Shown: positions 9,231 through 18,839, counted from the stretch's first letter. The stretch is 64,000 nt of DNA from Vibrio pacinii DSM 19139 (GCF_000711795.1 NZ_KL543978.1:211826-275825), one strand, 5' to 3'. Made by a program: numbers and translations. The notes: generated from the letters alone by a model not told the origin.

Positions 9231-12200
9231 TTAGATTAACTCGTCGTTGTTTTTTAACTCGCGCAGCTTCCACAATTTAAAAATGGCGGGTAGCACAACG
9301 AGAGTGAGTAGCAAGGCAGACGCCATGCCACCAATCATTGGCGCGGCGATACGTTGCATGACTTCAGAGCCAGTGCCTTCACCATACATAATCGGGATCA
9401 GACCAATAATGACAGTCAGAACCGTCATCATTACAGGGCGCACACGCAGCCCAGCGCCTTCTTCAATCGAGTCATTAAGGTCTTTAAGCAACAAGGGTTG
9501 ATGTTGCTGCTGTCGTGTCAATTTGGTGTAGTGCCACGCTTGGTTTAGATAAACCAACATAATCACACCAATCTCAACCGCGACCCCAGCCAAGGCAATA
9601 AAACCGACCCCAACCGCAATCGAGAAGTTGTAGTTTAGGTAATGCATTAGCCATAAACCGCCAACCATAGCAAGGGGTAGCGTAAGCATAATGATCATCA
9701 CCTCTCCCACTCGGCGGAAGCTCAAATAGAGCAACAACATGATGATGGCAAGCGTAATTGGCACAACCACCCCCAAACGCTCTTTGGCTCGTTCCATGTA
9801 CTCATACTGACCTGACCATCCGAGCGAATAACCCGCGGGTAGGTTGAGCTGCTCCGTGACTAAGCTTCTCGCTTCTTCAACGTAAGAGCCGAGATCTCGA
9901 CCTTCGATATCGACATAAACCCAGCCATTTGGACGCGCATTTTCCGTTTTGATCATCGGCGGACCATCTTCGTAGCGAATATCCGCCACATCAGCTAACG
10001 CAATACGCGCGCCGTTTGGCGTCACTAACGGCAAGTCTCGCAACTTAACCACTGAATCACGGTAACTTTGCGGGTAACGTACATTAATTGGGTAGCGTTC
10101 TAACCCTTCAATGGTTTCGCCGACATTCATGCCACCAACCGCCGTTGAGACCACTTGCTGAACTTGTTTGATACTCAACCCATAACGTGCAGCAGCGTGA
10201 CGATTGATATCGATAGTCACATAACGCCCACCCGCAACACGCTCGGCATACACAGAAGCGGTGCCTGAAATGCCATTTAAAATCGGCTCAAGATCCGCGC
10301 CAATCTTCTCGATGACTTTCAGATCAGGCCCGGCTATTTTTATTCCGATCGGCGTTTTAATCCCTGTTGCCAGCATGTCGATACGTGTTTTGATCGGCAT
10401 CACCCAAGCATTGGTCAAACCGGGAAATTGCACCAGATCATCAAACTCTTTGCGCAGTAATTCTGAGGTCATCCCTTCACGCCACTCTTCACGTGGTTTG
10501 AGCTGAATTACCGTCTCGATCATCGTCAGTGGCGCTGGATCGGTGGCGGTTTCTGCACGGCCGATTTTGCCCCACGCCGTTTCCACTTCAGGTACCGTCA
10601 TGATCAACTTATTGGTTTGCTGCAAAAGCTCACGTGCTTTACCAATAGAGATACCGGGATAGGTGGTCGGCATATACATCAAATCACCTTCATCCAATGG
10701 CGGTATGAACTCACTGCCGAGCTTAGACGCTGGATAATAAGCAGATAACATCAAAGCTAACGCGAGCGTTATGGTGCTTTTCGGATATTTGAGACTGGCA
10801 CTAAGTAGCGGTTTGTAAAGAGCAACCAACCCTTTGTTGATCGGGTTTCTATTCTCAGGCAACACCTTGCCTCGAATAAAGTAACCCATCAGTACTGGCA
10901 CCAGAGTGATGGCGAGTCCTGCCGCCGCCGCCATCGCGTAGGTTTTAGTAAAGGCAAGTGGTGAGAACATTTTGCCCTCTTGCCCTTCTAAGGCAAACAC
11001 AGGCACAAAACTTAACGTGATGATAATCAGTGAGAAAAATAGCGGCGCGCCCACTTCTTGCGCCGCATCACCAATCACTTGCCAACGGTTCTTATCATTC
11101 AGCGGGGTACGTTCAATATGCTTATGGACGTTTTCTATCATCACGATTGCGCCATCCACCATGGCGCCAATCGCTATTGCAATACCCCCTAGCGACATGA
11201 TATTCGCGTTGATGCCTTGCCAATACATGATGATAAACGCAGACAAAATTCCCACAGGTAAGCTCAGTGCAATCACAAGCGAAGAGCGAATATGGAATAA
11301 GAACAGCGCACAAACAACCGCAACAACGATGAACTCTTCGGCTAACTTCTTCCAAAGGTTTTCAACAGCAGCATTGATTAATGTCGAGCGATCATAGGTC
11401 GATACGATCTCGACACCATCAGGTAAACCGCTTTGTAACTGCGCAAGCTTCAGCTTAACCTTATTGATCACCTCACTGGCATTTTCACCAAATCGCATCA
11501 CGATAACGCCACCCACTGCTTCACCCTCACCATTCAACTCGGAAATTCCGCGTCTCATCTGAGGACCAAGATTGATCTCGGCGATATCTCCTAGCAGCAA
11601 CGGGGTCCCTTGCCCTGTCACCTTTAATGGCAGCGCCTGAATATCTTCGATGCTGGTCAGGTAGCCTGTGGCTCGAACCATATGCTCAGCTTCAGCAACT
11701 TCCACCACCGAGGCGCCGCTTTCTTGGTTACCGTCTTGAATCGCTTGGTTTACTTGTTGCAGCGTCAGGTCATAAGCGCGCAGCTTGGCAGGATCAATCT
11801 GAACCTGATACTGCTTGACCATACCGCCGACTGTTGCGACTTCAGAGACACCATCCACAGTTTGCAGCTCATACTTTAAGAACCAGTCTTGCAGGCTGCG
11901 CAGTTGAGCTAAGTCATGTTGGCCGGTTTTATCCTGCAAAACATAACTGTATATCCAACCCACACCAGTAGCATCAGGCCCTAGGGCAGACTTGGCACTT
12001 GGCGGCAAGTTAGGGGCAACTTGGCTTAAGTACTCAAGCACGCGTGAGCGCGCCCAATACATATCGGTGTCATCATCAAAAATAATGTACACGTATGAGT
12101 CACCAAAGAACGAATAACCACGCACTGTCTCTGCACCCGGCACAGCAAGCATGGCAGTGGTCAGCGGATAGGTCACTTGATCTTCAACCACCTGCGGCGC

Positions 12201-12368
12201 TTGGCCTGGGTAACTGGTTTTAATGATCACCTGCACATCAGACAGGTCAGGTATGGCATCAACTGGCGTATTCTTTACGCTATAAAGCCCGCCAAAAACA
12301 AGTGCTACCGTTGCAACCAACACCAGAAATCGGTTATTGATAGACCAGCGAATAATCGCATTAATCAT
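9231..12368 (-). CDS. cusA: CusA-type heavy-metal RND efflux pump
   Basis: Inner-membrane proton-driven pump of the HME-RND group that exports Cu(I)/Ag(I) through a tripartite complex. The 1045 residues are the normal length. It has the first transmembrane helix at residues 8-28, two large periplasmic loops, a TM4 with the acidic GAMVDGAIVMIENVHKH segment, and the second TM bundle from about residue 870. Periplasmic methionines are frequent, as in CusA. Its start overlaps the end of cusB by four bases (ATGA), so the two are coupled. Copper/silver rather than Co/Zn/Cd is supported by the neighbouring CusF domains and cupredoxin. Confidence 0.93.
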   Translation of the reverse strand: MINAIIRWSINNRFLVLVATVALVFGGLYSVKNTPVDAIPDLSDVQVIIKTSYPGQAPQVVEDQVTYPLTTAMLAVPGAETVRGYSFFGDSYVYIIFDDDTDMYWARSRVLEYLSQVAPNLPPSAKSALGPDATGVGWIYSYVLQDKTGQHDLAQLRSLQDWFLKYELQTVDGVSEVATVGGMVKQYQVQIDPAKLRAYDLTLQQVNQAIQDGNQESGASVVEVAEAEHMVRATGYLTSIEDIQALPLKVTGQGTPLLLGDIAEINLGPQMRRGISELNGEGEAVGGVIVMRFGENASEVINKVKLKLAQLQSGLPDGVEIVSTYDRSTLINAAVENLWKKLAEEFIVVAVVCALFLFHIRSSLVIALSLPVGILSAFIIMYWQGINANIMSLGGIAIAIGAMVDGAIVMIENVHKHIERTPLNDKNRWQVIGDAAQEVGAPLFFSLIIITLSFVPVFALEGQEGKMFSPLAFTKTYAMAAAAGLAITLVPVLMGYFIRGKVLPENRNPINKGLVALYKPLLSASLKYPKSTITLALALMLSAYYPASKLGSEFIPPLDEGDLMYMPTTYPGISIGKARELLQQTNKLIMTVPEVETAWGKIGRAETATDPAPLTMIETVIQLKPREEWREGMTSELLRKEFDDLVQFPGLTNAWVMPIKTRIDMLATGIKTPIGIKIAGPDLKVIEKIGADLEPILNGISGTASVYAERVAGGRYVTIDINRHAAARYGLSIKQVQQVVSTAVGGMNVGETIEGLERYPINVRYPQSYRDSVVKLRDLPLVTPNGARIALADVADIRYEDGPPMIKTENARPNGWVYVDIEGRDLGSYVEEARSLVTEQLNLPAGYSLGWSGQYEYMERAKERLGVVVPITLAIIMLLLYLSFRRVGEVMIIMLTLPLAMVGGLWLMHYLNYNFSIAVGVGFIALAGVAVEIGVIMLVYLNQAWHYTKLTRQQQHQPLLLKDLNDSIEEGAGLRVRPVMMTVLTVIIGLIPIMYGEGTGSEVMQRIAAPMIGGMASALLLTLVVLPAIFKLWKLRELKNNDELI

Positions 12369-14077
12369 GCTTCATCCTCGCTAGTTGCTACTTGTTTAAG
12401 TAGGTAATCCGTGGCTTGCTTTTCAACTAGAAACCGAACGCGTTGCCCTTCTTCTAATCCCGACAGATCGACCTCATCACCCACTGAAAAGTTCATCTCC
12501 CCAGCCTCCCATCCCCACTCGGCGACAGGAAGGTGACTCAGAGTAATCATGCCAAAATCAGCCATTAGCATGGTAATATTACCGGTAACCCATACCTGCG
12601 CTGCGATCACGCTGTCACCAACCTTGTAATCGACGATTTGATATTGGCCATCTTCAGACTTCTGCATCTCAAAATCTATGCTTTGGCCTTGCTTGAAATC
12701 GCCCATTTCCACCCCTTCAGCAAGGGTAAAATTCATCGTCATGCCCGGCCACTCCCATTGCGGGACAGGTTGGTGATTGATGGTCAACATTCGATGTCCA
12801 CTCATCACATCGGTAATTTCACCCTTTGCCCACGCGGTTTCTTTTAATGGTTCTATTCCATTAATACGCTCAAGATCGGCAGACTGACTCGATTCAGAAT
12901 CCAACATAAAATGAGCTGAGGTGACAATTTTCTCGCCAAGTTTGAGACCTTGCATCACTTCAATGTTTTCGCCAGCCTCTCGTCCCACTTCAATACGAAT
13001 TGAGCGATATTTACCATCCCCTTCAGCAAGCACGACTCTTGTCATGCCACCAGAGCGAATCACCGCTGAGCGCGGAATCGTTATGACTTCTTCACTACTG
13101 ACAGGATGCAACGCCACATTGGCAAACATGTTCGGTTTCAGCTCACCATTGGGGTTAGCGAATTTAAGGCGGACACGCAATGTACGTGTGTCAGGGTCAA
13201 GAATGGGATAAACGTAGTCTACTTTTCCTGTCCATTGCCCTGTTGGCAGAGCATCCAATGTCATTGATGCCTGGCTGCCTTGTTTTATCCAGTGTGACTG
13301 ACGCTCAAACACTTCAGCATCGACCCACACTTCATCTAGAGGCCCCGCGCTTATCACCGCTTGAGCCGGTGATAAATAGCCCCCTTCGCGAATATTCAAG
13401 CTGGCAATAATGCCATCAGCAGGCGCTTTGATCTCGATGGTTTGAGTTGCCTTACCACTACGTGCAATGGCAGCAATTTGTGCTTTATCAACCCCTAAGG
13501 TCGCCAATCGATCGGTCGCTCCCTTAATCATGCCAGAACGCTTCGCTTTGTAAGCACTGATGAGCTCCTCTTGCGCTTTAACAAGCTCAGGGGAATAAAG
13601 CGTAAACAACACCTCACCGCGCTTTACCTTCTCTCCGACCGCGTTGATATAGAGCTTTTCTACCCAGCCAGAAACACGCACATTGGTCTGCCACAGTTTG
13701 CTGTCATCAAAGGCAATATAACCGACCGTTTCAATCCGTGGTGATAAGGCCTCTCGCTTGGCCATCGCCGTCTTCACTCCGAGGTTGTTTTCAACCGAAG
13801 GATCAATTTTAACGGTCCCTGGCTTATCGCTTGAACCATTAAGGTCTTCAGCGTAGACAGGGACTAAATCCATGCCCATTGGCGACTTACCTGGTTTGTC
13901 TCGTTGATAATTGGGATCCATCGGAGCAACCCAGTACAGAGGCTCATTCGTTGACGAACGAGTTTCACTCGCTAGGGCGGACATTTCATGGTCCATCTCT
14001 GGTAAATAGCGACTAATTCCATACCCGATAACACCACCGACCAATAGCGCAACCGTTGCAACTTTTAACGTACTCAT
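12365..14077 (-). CDS. cusB: CusB-type membrane fusion protein with two C-terminal CusF domains
   Basis: Periplasmic adaptor linking CusA to CusC. Order: N-terminal membrane anchor (residues 5-22), a short metal-binding segment (YWVAPMDPNYQRDKPG, about 48-63), the hairpin/lipoyl/barrel core (about 90-400), then two consecutive CusF-like OB domains (about 410-490 and 490-565). The first CusF copy keeps the ligand pattern H...W..M.M (NHQPVPQWEWPGMTMNF). The second (SHLPVAEWGWEAGEMNF) keeps His, Trp and the last Met but has Gly at the first Met position. The usual CusB lacks CusF, which is a separate chaperone, so this is a fusion with an internal duplication. It is 13 bases after the cusC-like gene. 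Confidence 0.9.
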   Translation of the reverse strand: MSTLKVATVALLVGGVIGYGISRYLPEMDHEMSALASETRSSTNEPLYWVAPMDPNYQRDKPGKSPMGMDLVPVYAEDLNGSSDKPGTVKIDPSVENNLGVKTAMAKREALSPRIETVGYIAFDDSKLWQTNVRVSGWVEKLYINAVGEKVKRGEVLFTLYSPELVKAQEELISAYKAKRSGMIKGATDRLATLGVDKAQIAAIARSGKATQTIEIKAPADGIIASLNIREGGYLSPAQAVISAGPLDEVWVDAEVFERQSHWIKQGSQASMTLDALPTGQWTGKVDYVYPILDPDTRTLRVRLKFANPNGELKPNMFANVALHPVSSEEVITIPRSAVIRSGGMTRVVLAEGDGKYRSIRIEVGREAGENIEVMQGLKLGEKIVTSAHFMLDSESSQSADLERINGIEPLKETAWAKGEITDVMSGHRMLTINHQPVPQWEWPGMTMNFTLAEGVEMGDFKQGQSIDFEMQKSEDGQYQIVDYKVGDSVIAAQVWVTGNITMLMADFGMITLSHLPVAEWGWEAGEMNFSVGDEVDLSGLEEGQRVRFLVEKQATDYLLKQVATSEDEA

Positions 14078-14089
14078 GACTTTTCCTTC

Positions 14090-15484
14090 TTATTGTTGTG
14101 GCGCGTGTGCAGCGGAGTTGGGCAGCGAGTGTTGATACCCGCCAAGTAAAGCTGCAAGTTTGCTATTGGTAATGTTGAGATCGGTAACTAATCGCTCTAA
14201 TTCTATGCGTAGCGCAATATCATCAGTTGTTGCGGTCAACACATCGCTAAACTGAGCGGTGTTATTTTGGTAGCCACGCTCTATGGCTTCGATTCTGGCA
14301 CTCGCTTGAGGAATGAGACGTTCTTGGTAGCGTTCGATACGTTCGATAAGATTAACGCGATCATTGACCAAAGCATTCACTTGCGCGTTCATCTGCGCCA
14401 GAAGTGCGTCTTTTTGGTATTGAGACGCTCCGACCTGATATTGCGCAGCCGATAGACTTTTATCTTGGCGGTTTCCTGTAAACAATGGAATGTCCAACGT
14501 TAAATAGGCGCTAACAAGATCAGAGGCGGGTTCGCCACGCATGTTATTCGCCTGTCTGTGGGCGTACATGACTTCAACACCAAACTGCGGGGTATATGAT
14601 TGCTCGGCAATGTCCACTTGCGTTTGTGTGACTGAAATATTGACATCGGCAATACTCGCCATTGGGTGCTGCTTTAACTCAGGGTAGTACTCTTGCGTCT
14701 GTGCATAGCGAGCCAATAATTGGTCAAGACGCGACCAATCCAACTGGTTACTTGCTAACGGCAGAGCCTCATGATTTATTTGCGTTAGCCACTGCGCACC
14801 AAGCCACTCTGACAGCTGTGCTAGTAAACGCTGCTGCATCTGTAGATTGCTCTGCAACTTGTCATCAATTTTGTGCAACTGAAGCTGAGTATTGAGTAAG
14901 TCTTGTGCTTCACTATTACCGATAGCGTAATTAGTACGGACGAACTGTTCCATCTCCCCCATCACACGCTGGTTCTCTTCCACCAGTGCTTGTGTGCGTT
15001 GCAAATAGCCGAGTTCGAGCCACAATTGAGTCATTTGGTTGGCAATCTCACGTTCGCGAACTTGAGCTTGAAGTGAGACGCCTTCGGCTTGTTGGTTGGC
15101 TTTACGTTGATTGAGCTCTAATGTCGAGCCGCGCTCAAATTGCTGCATCAAACCAACAGAAATGTTGGTCATTGGGTCGTCATCGAACTTAAAGGAGTCG
15201 ATAGGCAAACCGCCAAAGCCGACTTTTATTTTAGGGTCCATCAACGTCGAACTTGCAACACCACTCTCTCTTAATGCCTGAGATTGAGACGCGTATTGCG
15301 CGCGAGTAGCATCTTGCATAATCGCCACAGCTATCATTTGATTGAGCTGTAACGTCGCAGTTTGAGTGTTTTCTGAATGGCTTACGATATCAGCCATGGC
15401 TAAAGATGGTAGCATTGCCGCACTCGCAGCAATACACAGACTCAGGGCTTTGGGGCGATCAAAAGTACTTAATTCAATAATCAC
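14090..15484 (-). CDS. cusC: CusC-like outer-membrane efflux protein (TolC family)
   Basis: Outer-membrane channel of the copper/silver efflux complex. A signal peptide is visible (hydrophobic residues 14-30, LPSLAMA). Two long alpha-helical repeats typical of the TolC/OEP family follow, with the Gln/Asn/Ala-rich coiled segments at about 110-215 and 330-430. It has 464 residues. There is no lipobox cysteine at the cleavage site, unlike E. coli CusC. It precedes cusB by 13 bases in the same operon, which is what supports the CusC role. TolC-family members are hard to assign to a substrate by sequence alone. Confidence 0.85.
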   Translation of the reverse strand: MIIELSTFDRPKALSLCIAASAAMLPSLAMADIVSHSENTQTATLQLNQMIAVAIMQDATRAQYASQSQALRESGVASSTLMDPKIKVGFGGLPIDSFKFDDDPMTNISVGLMQQFERGSTLELNQRKANQQAEGVSLQAQVREREIANQMTQLWLELGYLQRTQALVEENQRVMGEMEQFVRTNYAIGNSEAQDLLNTQLQLHKIDDKLQSNLQMQQRLLAQLSEWLGAQWLTQINHEALPLASNQLDWSRLDQLLARYAQTQEYYPELKQHPMASIADVNISVTQTQVDIAEQSYTPQFGVEVMYAHRQANNMRGEPASDLVSAYLTLDIPLFTGNRQDKSLSAAQYQVGASQYQKDALLAQMNAQVNALVNDRVNLIERIERYQERLIPQASARIEAIERGYQNNTAQFSDVLTATTDDIALRIELERLVTDLNITNSKLAALLGGYQHSLPNSAAHAPQQ

Positions 15485-15587
15485 AATAGGTATCCATTTA
15501 GAGCGTAAAAACGCTATAGATATCTCCCTAGCTCAACAATCAATATAGATCATCAATCAGAGCTAAAGAACGAAAGTGCGAGTTGAA

Positions 15588-16016
15588 TTAAGCGGAAGGT
15601 GGGCGGAGAATACTTTGCGAACGTGAGACCTTTTCACCCATTTTCACCGCATTAAAATGGGCAAAACGAGAAGAAAACTCACTGTTTGTTTTGATATTGG
15701 CTAAAGGAAAAGAGGCGCTGGAACAGACAGATCCACAGTGGATATGGGTGTCGGTGTCAGTATCATCACAATGACTGACTGATTGAGTCGTTGGATACTC
15801 TTTAGCTAAAGTGGAGGAATGACAATAATCACGCTCAGAACTCGTCACAGAATGAGTAGAATGAGTAGAATGAACAGAGTGAGTATTGTCGACCACCACC
15901 TCTGACATCATCATACTCTTCATTACCATGCTTGGTGCGCTTGACACATAGTTAGACATCAACATCGCCAAGATGCCGAAAATCATAATCCATGTTGTGC
16001 GTGATGAGTGTGTCAT
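15588..16016 (-). CDS. small secreted His/Cys/Met protein heading the copper operon (DUF2946/CopL-like)
   Basis: A 142-residue protein with an N-terminal signal or anchor segment (residues 8-27). A Met run (MVMKSMMMSEV) follows, then a His-Ser-Thr repeat (HSVHSTHSTHSV), scattered Cys/His (YCHSS, HCDDTDTDTHIHCGSVC) and a C-terminus ending RPPSA. Metal-binding residues, length and the proline-rich end resemble DUF2946/CopL-type proteins that often sit at the head of copper operons. AAGGG lies 6 bases before the ATG. It is the first gene after the CueR-type promoter. The metal-binding role is inferred and its exact function is unknown. Confidence 0.65.
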   Translation of the reverse strand: MTHSSRTTWIMIFGILAMLMSNYVSSAPSMVMKSMMMSEVVVDNTHSVHSTHSTHSVTSSERDYCHSSTLAKEYPTTQSVSHCDDTDTDTHIHCGSVCSSASFPLANIKTNSEFSSRFAHFNAVKMGEKVSRSQSILRPPSA

Positions 16017-16041
16017 AGCGTACCCTTGATAAGAGTAGAGA

Positions 16042-16072
16042 AGTATAAACCTTACACCTAGGGTAAGGTCAA
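16042..16072 (-). promoter_or_regulatory. CueR/MerR-family promoter with 19-bp spacer
   Basis: On the minus strand TTGACC (-35, plus coordinates 16067-16072) and TATACT (-10, 16042-16047) are separated by exactly 19 bases. The spacer region holds the dyad ACCTTAC-7-GTAAGGT (16049-16069). An overlong spacer filled by a dyad is the hallmark of promoters untwisted by MerR-family metal sensors, and the ACCTT...AAGGT half-sites match the CueR type. It points into the copper operon. No merR/cueR gene lies in the window. Confidence 0.85.
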
Positions 16073-16218
16073 CTCCGTTTTACAGGCTTTTTCTGGTTAA
16101 CTTGATCATTCCATGCTTGGTCATCCATCTTCTGTATAGAAATGCCTTGCAGATAACGGCAACTGATGTAATTTGTTGTCTCTGATTTATTGCCCTTTTC
16201 CCAACAACCCGGTCAACT

Positions 16219-17019
16219 ATGCCTAGCAAAGATATCAAATTTATTGCCGTCGATATGGACGGAACGCTACTCGATCACAACAGCCAACTGCCAGAAGACT
16301 TCTACTCAGTCTATCAACAACTTGAGCAGCGCGGCATCACTTTGGCTGCCGCTTCCGGCCGTCAGTACTACAGCCTGATGGAGACGTTCGCACCAATTAG
16401 CGATCGCATGATGTTTATCGCTGAAAATGGCACCATGGTGATGCATCAAGGCAAAGAGCTGTACCGCTGTGAAATGGATAAAACATCAATTACTAGCATC
16501 ATTAACCAAGCGCGTTTGATTGAAGGTGCACATATCGTTTTGTGTGGTACGCAGTCGGCGTACATTGAAACCCAAGATCCTAAAGCACTTAAAGAGTTCG
16601 CCAAGTACTACCACCGCTGTCAATATGTGGAAGATCTGCTGAGTGTCGAAGATGACTTCATCAAGGTGGCTATTTGTCACTTTGACGGCACTGAGACGCA
16701 TGTTTGGCCGAGTTTTGAACGCGAATTTGGCCACAGTCATCAGGTGGTCGTGAGCGCGAAAATCTGGCTTGATGTCATGAATGCCGAAGCATCAAAAGGG
16801 GCTGCAATTAAGCACTTACAAACTACTCTCGGTTTTAGCTATGAGCAAACCATGAGTTTTGGCGATTACCTCAACGATCTTGAGATGCTCAAAGCGAGTT
16901 ACCACTCCTACGCAATGGCAAATGCCCACCCAACAGTGAAACAGACAGCACGTTTTTCTGCGCCGAGTCATCGTGAGGCTGGCGTCATGACGGTCATTAA
17001 GCGCGAGTTGCTCGACTAA
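16219..17019 (+). CDS. Cof-type HAD phosphatase (YbjI/SupH-like)
   Basis: Cytoplasmic haloacid-dehalogenase-superfamily sugar or flavin phosphate phosphatase. Motif I is VDMDGTLLDH (residues 10-19), motif II AAASGRQ (about 48), and motif IV SFGDYLNDLEML near residue 220. The large C2 cap between them is typical of the Cof subfamily. It has 266 residues. YbjI of E. coli, an FMN/sugar phosphate phosphatase, has the same layout, but substrate specificity cannot be read. The ATG has no strong Shine-Dalgarno. The gene ends against the remnant of a glyoxalase-like gene on the other strand, overlapping it by four bases. Confidence 0.85.
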   Translation: MPSKDIKFIAVDMDGTLLDHNSQLPEDFYSVYQQLEQRGITLAAASGRQYYSLMETFAPISDRMMFIAENGTMVMHQGKELYRCEMDKTSITSIINQARLIEGAHIVLCGTQSAYIETQDPKALKEFAKYYHRCQYVEDLLSVEDDFIKVAICHFDGTETHVWPSFEREFGHSHQVVVSAKIWLDVMNAEASKGAAIKHLQTTLGFSYEQTMSFGDYLNDLEMLKASYHSYAMANAHPTVKQTARFSAPSHREAGVMTVIKRELLD

Positions 17020-17137
17020 GCCTGATACAACTCAAGTGGTAAGCCGTCAGGATCTTGAAAAAAGGTGAACGGCTTACCCGTAAACTCGTCGATGACCAAT
17101 AAGCCATTATAATATTGACGCGCGTCTGCATAAGCTG
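17016..17137 (-). pseudogene. 3' remnant of a VOC/glyoxalase-family gene
   Basis: On the minus strand the frame closing with a TAG at 17016-17018 reads ADARQYYNGLLVIDEFTG followed by KPFTFFQDPDGLPLELYQA, a recognisable C-terminal beta-strand pair of the vicinal-oxygen-chelate (glyoxalase/bleomycin-resistance) fold with its terminal metal-ligand Glu region. Nothing homologous continues upstream: the frame runs into the coding region of the neighbouring membrane-protein gene. It is therefore a 3' scrap left by a deletion or rearrangement, not an intact gene. Confidence 0.7.
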
Positions 17138-17140
17138 CTC

Positions 17141-17755
17141 CTATTGTGAGTGGGGACTCGTCTTGTCGGGACGATGGTCGAGTTGCTCTAACTGCGTGGC
17201 CAACTGTTGCTGTTGATTAGAGATAGCTTCAAGGGCTTGTGCGGTGGTTTTGATTGCGTCAGCCATAGAAGAAAGATTGCGTGTGGTTTTGGTTAAGGTA
17301 TGTTGAATTGGCCGAAGAATAAACCAAGCAATCACCACAATAATCGCAATGATGATGACGCCGATAAGGCTCACCACCAACAATATCTGCTGACGGACAT
17401 CGGATAAAAAACGTTCGCTGCTGCGCGCCAACACTTGCTTAGAGTCTTGATATGCTTGAGGTAAAGACTCTACCGAGCGCCGAGACAACACCACCAATTG
17501 ATTAAGGTTATCGACCGTGTGGTCTAACTGTTTTTGCTGCGCGGGCGTCAAACTCTCGCTCGCCGCGATTTTGTTGAGCGCCACACCGACTTGGTCGAGA
17601 GAGTGACGAGTGTCGTCTATCGCCCGCTCCACACCATCGAGTTCGAGCGTCATATTGATTTTAAAAAACGCCTCCGACTGAGGATCAAGCTCATCCATTT
17701 GCGCGTAACCGTTAAAGCTAAAAACGCTGATAGCAATTGCCCATATCCATTTCAT
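17141..17755 (-). CDS. single-pass membrane protein with long periplasmic helix, function unknown
   Basis: A 204-residue protein starting at the ATG at 17755, chosen because AGAAGGA lies 6 bases upstream and a clear signal sequence (MKWIWAIAISVFSFNGYAQ) follows at once. Then comes a helical periplasmic region (about residues 20-125), one transmembrane helix (about 125-148, LLVVSLIGVIIIAIIVVIAWF) and a short HAMP-like/coiled cytoplasmic tail rich in Gln. This resembles a chemoreceptor-type sensor without its signalling domain. No catalytic motif is seen. The 3' end abuts a glyoxalase remnant, so the local order has been rearranged. Confidence 0.75.
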   Translation of the reverse strand: MKWIWAIAISVFSFNGYAQMDELDPQSEAFFKINMTLELDGVERAIDDTRHSLDQVGVALNKIAASESLTPAQQKQLDHTVDNLNQLVVLSRRSVESLPQAYQDSKQVLARSSERFLSDVRQQILLVVSLIGVIIIAIIVVIAWFILRPIQHTLTKTTRNLSSMADAIKTTAQALEAISNQQQQLATQLEQLDHRPDKTSPHSQ

Positions 17756-17936
17756 TTTTATTCCTTCTGTTCGACTCACGCATTGAATAATAGAATGACA
17801 ACGGCTCCGTTGGCTACGTAAACCACGCCTGAATTATCACAAGCGTACACAATTCTCACTTTGCTCGATACGCATCCGCTAGACCATTTTCTGCCGCCAA
17901 TGGTACATTAACCTTTCTCACAACCAAGGAATGTGC

Positions 17937-18839
17937 ATGGACTTAAACTTACTGAAAACTTTTGATGTGGTGATGAAAACGCGTAGCGTCAATCTGGCGG
18001 CTGAAAACCTCAATGTTTCAGCGCCAGCGGTTAGCCATGCGCTCAATCGTCTGCGCGAACAGTACCAAGATCCCCTGTTTATTCGCCAAGGTAGAGGCAT
18101 TACCCCGACCACATTAGCGATAGAGCTTCATGCCGAAATCCAACAACCGCTCAATTTACTACTTAACGGGGCAAAATCACGCCAACAGTTTAATCCACAA
18201 ACCAGTCAACGTACCTTTCGTCTTTCAAGCCACAAAGATCTTGATGTGATGATATTGCCACGTCTGTTGGCTTATCGTGACCAACACGCCCCTGCGGTCA
18301 AACTAAGCACGGACTTTGAACATGCAGATGAGGCGCAGCGCCAGGCAGATTTACGCATGCGTCGTGTCGACTTGATTTTAGCCACCGTCCCCCTTGACGA
18401 ACACGGATACCATAATGAACGGTTATTTGAACAACCTTTGGTGGTGGTGTGCAGTCAAAACCATCCGCGCATCAAAAATACACTTAGCCATAAGCAATTT
18501 TTCGCTGAGCGCCATCTGCTGTGGGGCACTCAACGGCTCAATCAAGATATCATCGACTCACTGGCCATCGAGCAACAACCCAGTCGCGATATCGTCTATA
18601 AAACTGACTCAATCTGCAACGCGATCATGATGGCAGCGCAAACTGATTGGTTATGCGTAACGGGCAAGTGGCACGCTGAGTTTCTGGCCTCAAACCATAA
18701 TCTCAACCTATTTCCACTACCATTTGAACTCAAACCACTGCCTGTCTACATGACGTGGCACCAATCACAACACCAAGATTCAGGCCACCAGTGGCTCAAG
18801 CAATCGTTGTTTTGCGCAACACAAACACTGCGAGATTGA
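17937..18839 (+). CDS. LysR-family regulator next to the alkylsulfatase
   Basis: DNA-binding regulator with an N-terminal winged helix-turn-helix (residues 1-60: LNLLKTFDVV, RSVNLAAENLNVSAPAVSHALNRL) and a C-terminal effector-binding domain. It has about 300 residues. The start is placed at 17937 because AAGGA lies 6 bases upstream; the ATG at 17931 would leave no spacing. It is transcribed in the same direction as, and 121 bases before, the alkylsulfatase gene, which it probably regulates. The ligand is unknown. Confidence 0.88.
   Translation: MDLNLLKTFDVVMKTRSVNLAAENLNVSAPAVSHALNRLREQYQDPLFIRQGRGITPTTLAIELHAEIQQPLNLLLNGAKSRQQFNPQTSQRTFRLSSHKDLDVMILPRLLAYRDQHAPAVKLSTDFEHADEAQRQADLRMRRVDLILATVPLDEHGYHNERLFEQPLVVVCSQNHPRIKNTLSHKQFFAERHLLWGTQRLNQDIIDSLAIEQQPSRDIVYKTDSICNAIMMAAQTDWLCVTGKWHAEFLASNHNLNLFPLPFELKPLPVYMTWHQSQHQDSGHQWLKQSLFCATQTLRD

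Noticed and set aside
10972..11397. 141-codon plus-strand ORF inside cusA
   Set aside because: Antisense frame of the strongly conserved RND pump; composition reflects its complement.
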